DNA from: Oscillospiraceae bacterium
GTDB lineage: Bacteria > Bacillota_A > Clostridia > Saccharofermentanales > Saccharofermentanaceae
NCBI GenBank assembly: GCA_902791885.1
Contig: CADAXO010000035.1
Location: 1 to 12,943, forward strand
Reading direction: 5' to 3'
Length of the DNA: 12,943 nucleotides
Shown: positions 1-7,839 of the stretch, piece after piece
Position numbering within the stretch: the stretch's first letter is position 1
Layout of the letters: the number at the start of each line of letters is the position of its first letter
The notes under the pieces: model-generated
Database searches by the model: none
What the model saw: the letters and a program-made list of their open reading frames with translations, nothing else
What the model was told of the DNA's origin: nothing
Program-made: the position numbers and the translations under genes

Positions 1-222
1 CTCGATGCTGCTTCAAGGGCACGTGTCGAGCAGTTCGACTCAGCGAAAATATTCAGTAAGGATCCTGCTGCACTTAAGGCGCTTGCAGTTCTGGGATTCG
101 TAAAGGCAATGAATACTGCCGCCGCCAACCCTGCAGGAGCGGTGACCTGTCCTTTCTGCGGCACTCCGGTTCCTGATCAAGCATCTTCCGGACACTGTCC
201 TGCCTGTAACGGTGATCTATGA
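1..222 (+). CDS. C-terminal end of a zinc-ribbon protein (partial)
   Basis: The reading frame is open from the first base and stops with TGA at 220-222, leaving 73 residues of a protein whose start lies outside the window. The visible part is an Ala-rich, probably helical stretch followed by a short zinc ribbon made of two CxxC pairs (CPFCG and CPACN) about 20 residues apart. The last seven residues follow the second pair directly. C-terminal ribbons of this kind occur on several bacterial families, including SPFH/virion-core-like proteins, but too little is visible to assign one. The stop overlaps the start of the next gene (ATGA at 219-222), so the two are probably translated together. Function unknown; coding status is well supported by the open frame and the cysteine motif. 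Confidence 0.7.
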   Translation, partial: LDAASRARVEQFDSAKIFSKDPAALKALAVLGFVKAMNTAAANPAGAVTCPFCGTPVPDQASSGHCPACNGDL

Positions 223-1100
223 AAAACATATTCATGAGACTTTCATCGATGCTTGTTTCTGCGGCGCTTCTGGCTTCAGCGGGAAGCTTGACGTCACAAA
301 AAAACGCAATAGTAATTAAAGATGTGTACCGCGACTCCACAGATCTTCTTATAGAGGATATGCTGGTAACTTACGGATACTACGGTAATGAAGCGGATTC
401 TTATGTCGCCGGTATCCTTGATCAGATTGAAGATGACGATCCTATGGAAGCTGATAAGTGGGATATGATCATGGATATGTGGGCCGGTCTCTATGACGGT
501 ACGGATGTCAATTATGATCTTCTGCCTTCTAACCTTTCTGATACAGACCGGATGTGTATAGTGGTTCTCGGATTCCAGCTTAATCCTGACGGAAGTATGA
601 GGGATGAGCTTATACACAGACTTGAGGTTGCACTTGCATGTGCCGAACAGTATCCCGATGCTTATATCGCATGTACGGGGGGAGGAACGGCTGCTAATAA
701 CGAGGATGCAACTGAGGCAGGGAGAATGGCTGACTGGCTTATAAGCCACGGTCTTGAAAGCGACAGAGTCATCGTGGAGGACAGATCTCAGACTACGGCT
801 CAGAACGCCATATTCACACTCGGTATTCTTTCCAGGGAATATCCCCAGGTAGACAGGATCGCTATTGTGTCGAGCGATTACCATATAGCTACAGCCGAGA
901 TCTTATTCGAAGCAGAGTCGATCCTTATGGCGAGAGATTCTGGAAATATTCCTTTCGATGTTGTTTCAAATGCTGCTTATGAGGCACCTGCTGGAGAGCT
1001 TAACAATATGTTCCAGGCCGGAGCTTTGGTGGAGCTTTCGGGCAATATGCGCATGGCTTACGACATCTACTGCTCGAACTACGATATACACGGTCTTTAA
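219..1100 (+). CDS. Exported DUF218 (YdcF/SanA/ElyC-like) protein
   Basis: This 293-residue protein begins with a Sec-type signal sequence: Lys at residue 2, Arg at 7, then a hydrophobic run to about residue 22. It has no lipobox, so the rest is probably outside the membrane. Residues about 113-226 match DUF218: VVLG (115-118), R134 in the helix after it, TGGG (153-156), the EDRSQTTAQNA box (187-197) and SSDYHIATA (218-226). In many relatives the last motif has Arg after His-Met-x; here that site is Thr. The family includes SanA and ElyC, linked to cell-envelope integrity, but its chemistry is not firmly established. Residues 30-110 are acidic and unassigned. The start overlaps the upstream stop and has no good Shine-Dalgarno sequence, so translational coupling is likely. 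The gene ends 13 bp from a convergent gene. Confidence 0.85.
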   Translation: MKNIFMRLSSMLVSAALLASAGSLTSQKNAIVIKDVYRDSTDLLIEDMLVTYGYYGNEADSYVAGILDQIEDDDPMEADKWDMIMDMWAGLYDGTDVNYDLLPSNLSDTDRMCIVVLGFQLNPDGSMRDELIHRLEVALACAEQYPDAYIACTGGGTAANNEDATEAGRMADWLISHGLESDRVIVEDRSQTTAQNAIFTLGILSREYPQVDRIAIVSSDYHIATAEILFEAESILMARDSGNIPFDVVSNAAYEAPAGELNNMFQAGALVELSGNMRMAYDIYCSNYDIHGL

Positions 1101-1113
1101 GATCTATAACAAC

Positions 1114-1533
1114 TTATGCCGCCTGACCTTCTGACGGCTCGTCGTCTTTGAAGAGACGGATTATGAGCTTGATTATCAGACGTATGACTAAGAATGCGGC
1201 GAATACCAGGAAGAAGCCGCCCATACCGTACAAGATATCTTTGAAGTCCATATAACCGGTTTTGGTGATCCTCTGTCCGATCTCGATAGAGAAGGTTATT
1301 ACCAGAAGAAGTGTCACGACATATATCCATGATATGGCGATGGTAAGATTCCTTTTGGCCAGGAACTTGAACAGGGGATGGATCAGGATAAACAGTCCCA
1401 TTCCGAGAACACCTACGACTATGAAATGAAGCTGCTTGTCCGAGAGGTTGTATTCGTAGCTGTCGTTCCACGAAAGGATCTTCTCGTGTATTGAGGTGAT
1501 TATCTCGATGAGTTTATACAAAATAGAAGTCAT
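1114..1533 (-). CDS. VanZ-like small membrane protein
   Basis: This is a 139-residue protein with about three to four hydrophobic segments (roughly 34-58, 64-83, 97-127). The VanZ-family signature is present: DKxxHF (D32, K33, H36, F37) at the start of a membrane helix, then E84..Q87 and G93..D96..D99 leading into a Gly-rich helix. VanZ proteins are small integral membrane proteins, one of which gives low-level teicoplanin resistance; most members have no known role, so no resistance is inferred here. The ATG at 1533 is preceded by AAGGGG with a 7-base spacer. The gene lies 80 bp downstream of pilT on the same strand, behind an imperfect hairpin, so it may be transcribed partly by readthrough. 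The C-terminal tail is charged and probably cytoplasmic. Confidence 0.75.
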   Translation of the reverse strand: MTSILYKLIEIITSIHEKILSWNDSYEYNLSDKQLHFIVVGVLGMGLFILIHPLFKFLAKRNLTIAISWIYVVTLLLVITFSIEIGQRITKTGYMDFKDILYGMGGFFLVFAAFLVIRLIIKLIIRLFKDDEPSEGQAA

Positions 1534-1558
1534 AAGTATTCCCCTTAAACGATTAAGA

Positions 1559-1581
1559 GGGCTGCCCGAAACGGACAGCCC
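1559..1581 (-). terminator. Imperfect hairpin after pilT (terminator or attenuator)
   Basis: GGGCTGCCC and GGACAGCCC form a 10-bp stem with one C/A mismatch around an AAA triloop on the plus strand (UUU on the minus strand). It starts about 30 bases after the pilT stop. On the minus strand it is followed only by TCTTAATCGTTT, a weak U-tract, so termination is probably partial. It could instead reduce expression of the VanZ-like gene relative to pilT, or stabilise the 3' end of the pilT mRNA. Confidence 0.5.
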
Positions 1582-1613
1582 ATCTTACCAAAAAGTCATT
1601 AATAAACCGGTTA

Positions 1614-2714
1614 TCAGAATCCGAGACCGATGAAGTTAACGTCTGAAGCACCGATGCTTCCGCCGCCGCCCAAAGACTTATCGAAATCGACAGGATCGTT
1701 GGAAGCGTTGAGAGCCATCTTTCTGCTGATCAATCCCTGACGGAAGAGCTCGAGGAGACTCTCGTTCAATGTGTGCATTCCTTCCTTGTGACCGGCCTGG
1801 ATAGCACCGTTGATCATAACTGTCTTGTTCTCACGGATGAGGTTAGCGATAGCACTGTTGCCCATCATGATCTCTGTTGCAAGAACACGTGAATTTCCGT
1901 CGATAGTAGGGAGGAGCTGCTGTGAGATAACGCCTCTGACGCTCATAGCGAACTGCTGACGGATAGTCTCCTGCTGGTCAACAGGTGAACCGTCGATGAT
2001 ACGGTCGATTGTCTGTGCAGCACTTGTTGTATGAAGTGTTGAAAGAACCAGGTGTCCTGTCTCAGCAGCTGTGATAGCAGCGGAGATCGTAGCGAAGTCT
2101 CTCATCTCACCAACGAGAATGATATCAGGGTCTTCACGGAGAGCGGAGTGGAGAGCGTGTGCGTAAGAAGGTGTATCCTTACCGAGCTCTCTCTGATGGA
2201 TCATAGCCATATTATGAGGATAGATATACTCGATAGGATCCTCAACTGTGATAACGTGCTTAGCCTGTGTCTTGTTGATGTAGTCAACTACGGCAGCAAG
2301 AGTAGTTGTCTTACCGGAACCTGTAGGTCCTGTAACGATGATGATACCGTTAGGAGCTTCAGCAAGCTGCTTGATAGCGTGGGGAAGTCCCAACTCCTCG
2401 ATATCCGGGATCTTCTTCATGAGGATACGGATACTTGCCGCGAGGTTATTACGCTGATGGTAAACATTAACTCTGAGTCGGATATCTTCGTTGTATGTAA
2501 GACCGAAGTCAACATCCTGACCCTTCTCGATACGCTTTACGTTCTCTTCGGAAAGGATCTCATAGATCATCTTGAGAGACTCTTCTGCAGTAGGCTTGTC
2601 CTCGAGAATGTGAAGAGAACCGTATCTTCTTACTGCAAGGTTAGTTCCGACGGTAATATGTACGTCAGAGCACTCCTCCTTAATCGCATAATCCATCAGT
2701 TCGTGTAACGTCAT
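1614..2714 (-). CDS. pilT: PilT-type pilus retraction ATPase
   Basis: This 366-residue cytoplasmic hexameric ATPase of the GspE/PilT family is predicted to power retraction (disassembly) of type IV pili. All landmarks are present: Walker A GPTGSGKT (129-136), Asp box ITVEDPIEY (155-163), Walker B DPDIILVGEMRD (195-206), His box TGHLVLSTLHT (219-229), and AIANLIRE (289-296). The last is the PilT hallmark AIRNLIRE with one change, which favours PilT over the assembly ATPase PilB. Length is normal for PilT. The C terminus carries a Gly-rich tail (about 349-366). ATG at 2714 has GGAGGG 9 bases upstream. No other pilus gene is in the window, so the machine it serves must be encoded elsewhere. It is transcribed divergently from a c-di-GMP signalling operon, which suggests shared control of surface behaviour (inference). 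Confidence 0.95.
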   Translation of the reverse strand: MTLHELMDYAIKEECSDVHITVGTNLAVRRYGSLHILEDKPTAEESLKMIYEILSEENVKRIEKGQDVDFGLTYNEDIRLRVNVYHQRNNLAASIRILMKKIPDIEELGLPHAIKQLAEAPNGIIIVTGPTGSGKTTTLAAVVDYINKTQAKHVITVEDPIEYIYPHNMAMIHQRELGKDTPSYAHALHSALREDPDIILVGEMRDFATISAAITAAETGHLVLSTLHTTSAAQTIDRIIDGSPVDQQETIRQQFAMSVRGVISQQLLPTIDGNSRVLATEIMMGNSAIANLIRENKTVMINGAIQAGHKEGMHTLNESLLELFRQGLISRKMALNASNDPVDFDKSLGGGGSIGASDVNFIGLGF

Positions 2715-2723
2715 AACAATTAG

Positions 2724-2729
2724 CCCTCC
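2724..2729 (-). promoter_or_regulatory. pilT ribosome binding site
   Basis: GGAGGG on the minus strand sits 9 bases before the ATG at 2714. It is close to the consensus and supports this start codon. Confidence 0.8.
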
Positions 2730-2749
2730 AATAGGTATATATGGTAGAG

Positions 2750-2779
2750 ATTATACAATAAATCAAATATCAATGTAAA
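2750..2779 (-). promoter_or_regulatory. Sigma-A-type promoter for pilT
   Basis: On the minus strand TTTACA (2779-2774) and a perfect TATAAT (2755-2750) are separated by 18 bases, in AT-rich DNA. The -10 box lies about 35 bases upstream of the pilT ATG, giving a short leader that contains the RBS. An alternative -35, TTACAT, with a 17-base spacer overlaps it. This is a prediction from consensus only. Confidence 0.7.
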
Positions 2780-2822
2780 ATGTAAATTCATCGTTATTAT
2801 TTCAAGTTATAACGCCCCTTAT

Positions 2823-2856
2823 GAACCCCTCTGTCAGCGTTGCCTAACAGGGGTTC
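2823..2856. repeat. Inverted repeat in the divergent promoter region
   Basis: GAACCCCT (2823-2830) and AGGGGTTC (2849-2856) form a perfect 8-bp inverted repeat with an 18-base centre. It overlaps the candidate -35 and spacer of the rightward promoter. No gene ends here on either strand, so a terminator role is unlikely. A regulator-binding site, or an RNA structure upstream of the operon, is more plausible. Confidence 0.5.
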
Positions 2857-2869
2857 TATATATTATAAT
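2840..2869 (+). promoter_or_regulatory. Candidate promoter for the signalling operon
   Basis: TATAAT at 2864-2869 is a perfect -10 box. The best -35 is TTGCCT at 2840-2845 with an 18-base spacer, four of six matches to consensus. The -10 lies 33 bases before the ATG at 2903. The weak -35 and the overlapping inverted repeat would fit a promoter that depends on an activator (inference). Confidence 0.5.
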
Positions 2870-2902
2870 TCTTGAGTTAACAGCCGACCGGGGAGAGCGT
2901 TT

Positions 2903-5275
2903 ATGGCCAAATGGATAATCGTAGTAGATGACGACACGTCGAACCTTAAGATCGCGGGTCACATTTTAAGTAAGAACAATATGCGTGTTACCGCCCTTAA
3001 ATCGGGCAAAGCTTTCCTTGATTATGTCGGGACCAACGGGCTTCCGGATCTGGTCCTTCTTGATATAAAGATGCCTGAGATGGACGGCTTCGAGACCTTA
3101 AGCAAACTTCGTGAGTTCGAAGTTAAGAACGGTCTTATGAAGACCCCTGTTATCTTCCTTACAGCTGATGAGGATGCGGACACCGAGACCAGAGGATTCG
3201 AGGTCGGTGTATCTGACTTTATAAGAAAGCCTTTTAACCCTGATGTTCTCATGCGAAGGATCGACAATATCATGTCGAACAGCCAGGAGATCCAGAGCCT
3301 TAAGAGTGAAGCTACAACGGATATGCTCACCGGGTTCCTCAATAAAGGCGCAACGGGAGTCGAACTTTCGAGAATGTGCTCGGATACCGTGGGCTGCCTC
3401 ATGATGATCGACCTTGACTCATTTAAGCTTGTTAACGACTTATACGGTCATGAGATGGGCGATAAGATTCTTATAAGTTTTGCCGATATCATCAGAAATG
3501 CCGTTCCTTCCGGCAGTAAGTGCGGAAGAATAGGTGGAGACGAGTTCGTCGCATTCGCGGCGGGTTTTAACTCTGAGGAAAAAGTTTCAGATTTCACCGC
3601 TAAGCTTAATGAAGAGCTGGTTAAGAAAGCTAAAGAGCTCATGGGCAATGACATGAGTATTCCTCTCGGAGCTTCGATAGGCGCTATCTTTGTTCCCAGA
3701 TACGGCAACGATTACAATTCGCTTCTTAAGCTTGCAGACAAGTCTCTTTACATCGTTAAGAAGAATGGCAAGCACGGATACGAACTTTACGACGATGATC
3801 TTAATGATGATATTGGATCGGACATTCCCGATATTCAGGCTATATCTGAGATCTTAGGCGAGCGTTCTATTCAGAACGTGGCGCTTCAGCTTGATAAGGA
3901 AGCGTTCTCTCATGTTTACCGCTATGTTATAAGGTACATCATCCGACACCATATCGATGCATGTAAGGTTCTGTTTACGCTGTCTCCCATAGACGGCAAC
4001 GCGACACCGGCTTATGCGGACAGCGTTGATGAATTCGGCAACCACATAAGGGAGTCGCTTCGTAAGTCCGACATCCTGATGAGAAACCGTAAGAACCAAT
4101 ATTTTGTATTCCTTACGGATATAAGAGAGGATTCCGTCGGCAAGGTTATAACTCACATAACGGACGACTGGCAGAAGAAAGTTAAAAGAGGCGAACTCAC
4201 GGATCTCAACATTCAGTACGAGACTGAGTTCATCGGCAATAATTCCGAACCTGTAAAGACCGATAAGGTCAAAAGAGTAGTCATCGTTGACGACGATGTT
4301 ATCAATCTTCAGGTAGCAGGCAAGATCTTAAGTTCAGGCGGTATTTATGTTAAGGCTGTAAAGTCCGCGGAAGCGCTTTTCGATTACCTTGATGAGGAAG
4401 ACAAGCTTCCCGACCTTATCCTGCTTGATATCAAGATGCCGGGCATGAACGGCTATGAGGCGATGAAGAAGCTCCGCTGCATGGAGACTCCCGCTTCACG
4501 TCTGCCGGTTATATTCCTTACCGCCGACGAGAGTGACGGTGCCGAGAAGGAAGGCCTTTCGCTCGGTGCCATGGACTTCATAAGGAAGCCTTTCGTGCCG
4601 GAAGTTCTCCTTCTGCGTGTTAACAACATCATCGAGCTCGTTACTTTGCAAAAGCAGCTTTACTTCGAGGTTGAGCAGAAGACAAGGGAGAAGAAGAGCC
4701 TTTTCCTTCAGGTCGTAAGCTCGCTTGCTGCAGCCATTGATACCAAGGATATCTACACCAAGGGTCACTCCAACAGAGTTGCGACATATTCCAAGAGGAT
4801 CGCGAAAAGAGCAGGTTACACCGATGAGCGTCAGGATGAGATCTACATGATGGGTCTACTTCATGACGTAGGCAAGATCGGTATACCTAGAGCGATCCTC
4901 AATAAGAACGGTCCGCTTACTGATGAAGAGTATGATGCGATCAAGAAGCATACCACCATGGGTGCACAGATCCTTGAGAACATCGAGGATAACCCGAAGA
5001 TCGCGTGGGGGGCCAAGTATCATCATGAAAAATACGACGGCTCCGGTTACCCTACCGGCAAGGCGGGAGAGGATATCCCGGAGGAAGCGCGCATCATTGC
5101 CGTTGCCGATGCTTACGATGCCATGTCGAGTACCAGAAGCTACAGAAGCCGTCTTTCCCAGGAGCGGATCAAGGAAGAACTTATAAAAGGTAAGGGAACT
5201 CAGTTCGACCCTAAGTTTGCCGACATCATGCTGTCCATAATCGAAGAAGACAAAGAATATAAACTGAGAGACTGA
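2903..5275 (+). CDS. REC-GGDEF-GGDEF*-REC-HD-GYP cyclic di-GMP synthase/phosphodiesterase
   Basis: This is a 790-residue cytoplasmic response regulator. REC1 (about 4-122) has acidic D9-D11, phospho-acceptor D54 and K109. An active-looking GGDEF domain (about 137-297) has D170, the FKLVND segment, GGDEF 211-215, and no RxxD inhibitory site (P202-S205 at that position). A degenerate GGDEF (about 305-447) has RKNQY in place of GGDEF but R387..D390 at inhibitory-site spacing. REC2 (about 457-577) has D463-D465, D509 and K562. A short coiled coil (about 580-598) leads to a complete HD-GYP (about 605-785): H622, H654-D655, H683, H707-H708, GYP 715-717. Synthesis and hydrolysis of c-di-GMP therefore appear possible on one chain, presumably switched by phosphorylation of the two receivers. 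REC1 and REC2 resemble each other closely, suggesting duplication. ATG 2903 follows GGGGAG by 7 bases. It heads the operon and is 5 bp from the first kinase gene. Confidence 0.95.
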   Translation: MAKWIIVVDDDTSNLKIAGHILSKNNMRVTALKSGKAFLDYVGTNGLPDLVLLDIKMPEMDGFETLSKLREFEVKNGLMKTPVIFLTADEDADTETRGFEVGVSDFIRKPFNPDVLMRRIDNIMSNSQEIQSLKSEATTDMLTGFLNKGATGVELSRMCSDTVGCLMMIDLDSFKLVNDLYGHEMGDKILISFADIIRNAVPSGSKCGRIGGDEFVAFAAGFNSEEKVSDFTAKLNEELVKKAKELMGNDMSIPLGASIGAIFVPRYGNDYNSLLKLADKSLYIVKKNGKHGYELYDDDLNDDIGSDIPDIQAISEILGERSIQNVALQLDKEAFSHVYRYVIRYIIRHHIDACKVLFTLSPIDGNATPAYADSVDEFGNHIRESLRKSDILMRNRKNQYFVFLTDIREDSVGKVITHITDDWQKKVKRGELTDLNIQYETEFIGNNSEPVKTDKVKRVVIVDDDVINLQVAGKILSSGGIYVKAVKSAEALFDYLDEEDKLPDLILLDIKMPGMNGYEAMKKLRCMETPASRLPVIFLTADESDGAEKEGLSLGAMDFIRKPFVPEVLLLRVNNIIELVTLQKQLYFEVEQKTREKKSLFLQVVSSLAAAIDTKDIYTKGHSNRVATYSKRIAKRAGYTDERQDEIYMMGLLHDVGKIGIPRAILNKNGPLTDEEYDAIKKHTTMGAQILENIEDNPKIAWGAKYHHEKYDGSGYPTGKAGEDIPEEARIIAVADAYDAMSSTRSYRSRLSQERIKEELIKGKGTQFDPKFADIMLSIIEEDKEYKLRD

Positions 5276-5280
5276 ACCTT

Positions 5281-7839
5281 ATGACAAAACCTACCGAAAA
5301 CAACGAACTGTTTATGTCGTCGCATCTGACGCTTCTTATAAGTTACTCGATCTTCGCATTGATACTTATAGGTGAGTCTCTCCTTATGGGATGGGAGACA
5401 TGGGTGCTCTTCCTGATAGGCGGCGGTGTCATCTTAAGCTGGATACTCCACATAAGAAATGAGATCCCTTCAAATATCAGAATATGGATCTATTCGATGC
5501 TGATGATGTTCACGTTCTTCTTCTACGGCATACATCAGACCAGTACATTCGATCTTGCGGTAGTTATCTCGGCACTTATAGTTCTTTTTACCATGACGGG
5601 TAAAAAGTCGCTAATTACACTGTGCCAGTTCACATACTTCGTGACCATGGGATATGAGCTTATTATGATGGGGCTTGCAGGTGAGCTTCTCGACGCTCTT
5701 ATCATCAGCAGATCGGTCCTTCACCTTTGCATGGTCTTCTTCGTCGGAAGGTTCGCGAAGGTCATCATCGACAAGTGGATGCAGGTTCTTAATAGATCCA
5801 AGGATGAGGTCATTCAGCTTAAGGAAGCTACAGAAAGACTTAACGACTTCCTGGCGAACGTTTCTCATGAGATCAGAACTCCTGTTAATGCGATCATCGG
5901 TCTTACGAGCATCTGTATAGAGAAGACCGAGAACAGAGGAGTGCAGGGCGATATTATCGCAGTAAGAGACGCGGGCCGTAAGGTTGCCGAGCAGATAAGC
6001 GATATCCTCGACTATTCCGAGATCGACCGTAAGAAGGCCGTCCGCAATAACGAGGACTATATGCTTTCTTCAGTGCTCCATGATCTTGTTACTGAAGTTA
6101 AGCAGTATAAATCCAAGAACGTAGAGCTTATCATCGACGTAGATCCCGGCATTCCCGCAGTAATGAATTCCGATGTATCCAAGATCAAGAAGATCCTTAA
6201 GGCATTGATCTCGAACGGACTTAAATACACTCAGCAGGGCGGTGTCTATGTCAGGATCATCACCGAGGATCATGATTACGGAGTTAACCTTTGTATCGAG
6301 GTTACCGATACGGGCTGCGGTATGACTGAGTATGAGCTCGAGAGGATTTACGACAGCTTCTATCAGGTTGATTCGGGCCGTGCGAGAATGGGCGGAGGCT
6401 TGGGCCTCGGTCTTACTATCGTATCCGGCTTCGTCGCTTTGCTCGGAGGCTTCATGACCATCGAGAGTAAGCCTGACGTCGGCACCACTGTCAACGTAAG
6501 TATCCCTCAGAAGGTTGTAGATCCCGTAAGCTGTATGTCGGTAGCAAATCCCGACAAGCTCTGCCTCGGTGCGTTCCTTCACTTCGAGAAGTACAACAAT
6601 CCCGCTGTCCGTGATTACTACAACTCAATGGTACTTAATATCGTTAAGGGACTCGGGGTTCAGATGCACCGCGTTAACAATCCCGAGAACCTGAAGCTTT
6701 TGCATCAGACGATTCACATGACACACCTTTTCGTTGGTGAGGAGGAGTATAACGACAACGTGGAGCTCATGGAGGAGCTCGCGAAAGACATGGTAGTGGC
6801 GGTCGTAGCCAACGAGGACATCGTGCTCCCCAAGAACACACGCGTACGCGTCCTCGAAAAGCCCTTCTACTGCTTCCCTGTAGTCTCTGTCCTGAATTCT
6901 GAAGCAGGCGCTCCCGAAACGAGTGAGAAGAAGCTTCGCTGCGACGGCGTGAGAGCACTTGTAGTAGATGATGAGTCTATGAACCTCGTTGTTGCCAAGA
7001 GTATCTTCAGGCGTTACGGCATGAAGGTAATGACGGCGATGTCCGGACAGGAATCGATCGACATATGCCGTGAGAAAGTATTCGATATCATCTTCATGGA
7101 TCACATGATGGCAGGTATGGACGGCGTAGAGGCGATGAAGAGGATAAGGACCGATGTCTCCGGACTTAACGGCTCCATCCCCGTTGTTGCTCTTACCGCG
7201 AATGCGATGAGCTCGGCAAAGCAGATGTTCCTGGCAGAAGGCTTCGACGGCTTCGTTAGTAAGCCTATCGAGATTGACGAACTCGAGAGAGTAATGAAGC
7301 AGGTGCTCCCGAAGTCTGCTATAAGCTTCGTTTATAGTGACGGAGAAGCGGCGTCTTCAGAAGAGGAAGAAGTTATTGAGATTGAGCCTCAGGCATCGAA
7401 TGAATACAGCGATGATCAGGCTTTCGATAACTTAAGTAAGGTGGGCATCGATACTGCTGCGGGCATAAGATACTGTGTCGGCGACAAAGATTTCTATAAG
7501 TCATTGCTCGTTCAGTTCTCGTCGGAAGCTGATGAAAAGATCGCACTTCTTAAGAGCTACTTCGAGTCCCGTGACTGGCATAACTACGAGATCATAGTTC
7601 ACGCACTTAAGAGTACTTCGAAGATGGTCGGCATATACGATCTTTCCGAGAAGGCCAAGGATCTTGAGTTCGCGGCAAAGAAGCTTGATGTTGATTTTAT
7701 TACTGAGAAGCACGCGCCGCTTATATCCGACTATATGAGGATGGCGCATAAGATAGATGAAGAGTTCAGGATCAATTCAGAGGATGAAGACGATGAAGTA
7801 TTCGAATTCATTCCTGAAAGCGACGGAGGTGTAAACTGA
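5281..7839 (+). CDS. Membrane hybrid histidine kinase with receiver and Hpt domains
   Basis: This 852-residue protein starts with about six membrane segments (roughly 13-160) and almost no extracellular domain, so it may sense a membrane or intramembrane signal. A coiled coil (about 163-190) follows. HisKA has H196 in VSHEIRTP. HATPase_c has N312 (SNGLKYT), DTGCGM (343-348) and GGGLGLGL (371-378). Residues about 425-540 look like a receiver-fold remnant without the acidic pocket. A true receiver (about 556-676) has D563-D564, D607 and K661; its phosphorylation loop reads MDHMMAGMDG. An Hpt domain (about 720-830) has H774 in VHALKSTS. Everything needed for a His-Asp-His relay is on one chain, so phosphate could pass to receivers of neighbouring proteins. 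The C terminus is acidic. No strong Shine-Dalgarno sequence precedes ATG 5281, so translational coupling to the upstream gene is likely. The 1-base overlap downstream also implies coupling. Confidence 0.93.
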   Translation: MTKPTENNELFMSSHLTLLISYSIFALILIGESLLMGWETWVLFLIGGGVILSWILHIRNEIPSNIRIWIYSMLMMFTFFFYGIHQTSTFDLAVVISALIVLFTMTGKKSLITLCQFTYFVTMGYELIMMGLAGELLDALIISRSVLHLCMVFFVGRFAKVIIDKWMQVLNRSKDEVIQLKEATERLNDFLANVSHEIRTPVNAIIGLTSICIEKTENRGVQGDIIAVRDAGRKVAEQISDILDYSEIDRKKAVRNNEDYMLSSVLHDLVTEVKQYKSKNVELIIDVDPGIPAVMNSDVSKIKKILKALISNGLKYTQQGGVYVRIITEDHDYGVNLCIEVTDTGCGMTEYELERIYDSFYQVDSGRARMGGGLGLGLTIVSGFVALLGGFMTIESKPDVGTTVNVSIPQKVVDPVSCMSVANPDKLCLGAFLHFEKYNNPAVRDYYNSMVLNIVKGLGVQMHRVNNPENLKLLHQTIHMTHLFVGEEEYNDNVELMEELAKDMVVAVVANEDIVLPKNTRVRVLEKPFYCFPVVSVLNSEAGAPETSEKKLRCDGVRALVVDDESMNLVVAKSIFRRYGMKVMTAMSGQESIDICREKVFDIIFMDHMMAGMDGVEAMKRIRTDVSGLNGSIPVVALTANAMSSAKQMFLAEGFDGFVSKPIEIDELERVMKQVLPKSAISFVYSDGEAASSEEEEVIEIEPQASNEYSDDQAFDNLSKVGIDTAAGIRYCVGDKDFYKSLLVQFSSEADEKIALLKSYFESRDWHNYEIIVHALKSTSKMVGIYDLSEKAKDLEFAAKKLDVDFITEKHAPLISDYMRMAHKIDEEFRINSEDEDDEVFEFIPESDGGVN

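Noticed and set aside
294..884. A 196-codon minus-strand open frame
   Set aside because: It is antisense to the DUF218 gene, whose motifs are intact, and shows no RBS or family motif.
2052..2708. A 218-codon plus-strand open frame across from pilT
   Set aside because: It lies wholly antisense to a clearly coding pilT, has no recognisable domain and is Ser/Leu/Cys-rich, as expected of a complement-strand shadow.
2715..2902. A c-di-GMP riboswitch or small RNA in the divergent region
   Set aside because: I found no recognisable GEMM-type conserved core, only promoter elements, RBS sites and a simple inverted repeat.
6070..6582. A 170-codon minus-strand open frame inside the first kinase
   Set aside because: It lies opposite the HATPase_c domain with its N, G1 and G2 boxes; the translation has no sensible composition or motif.
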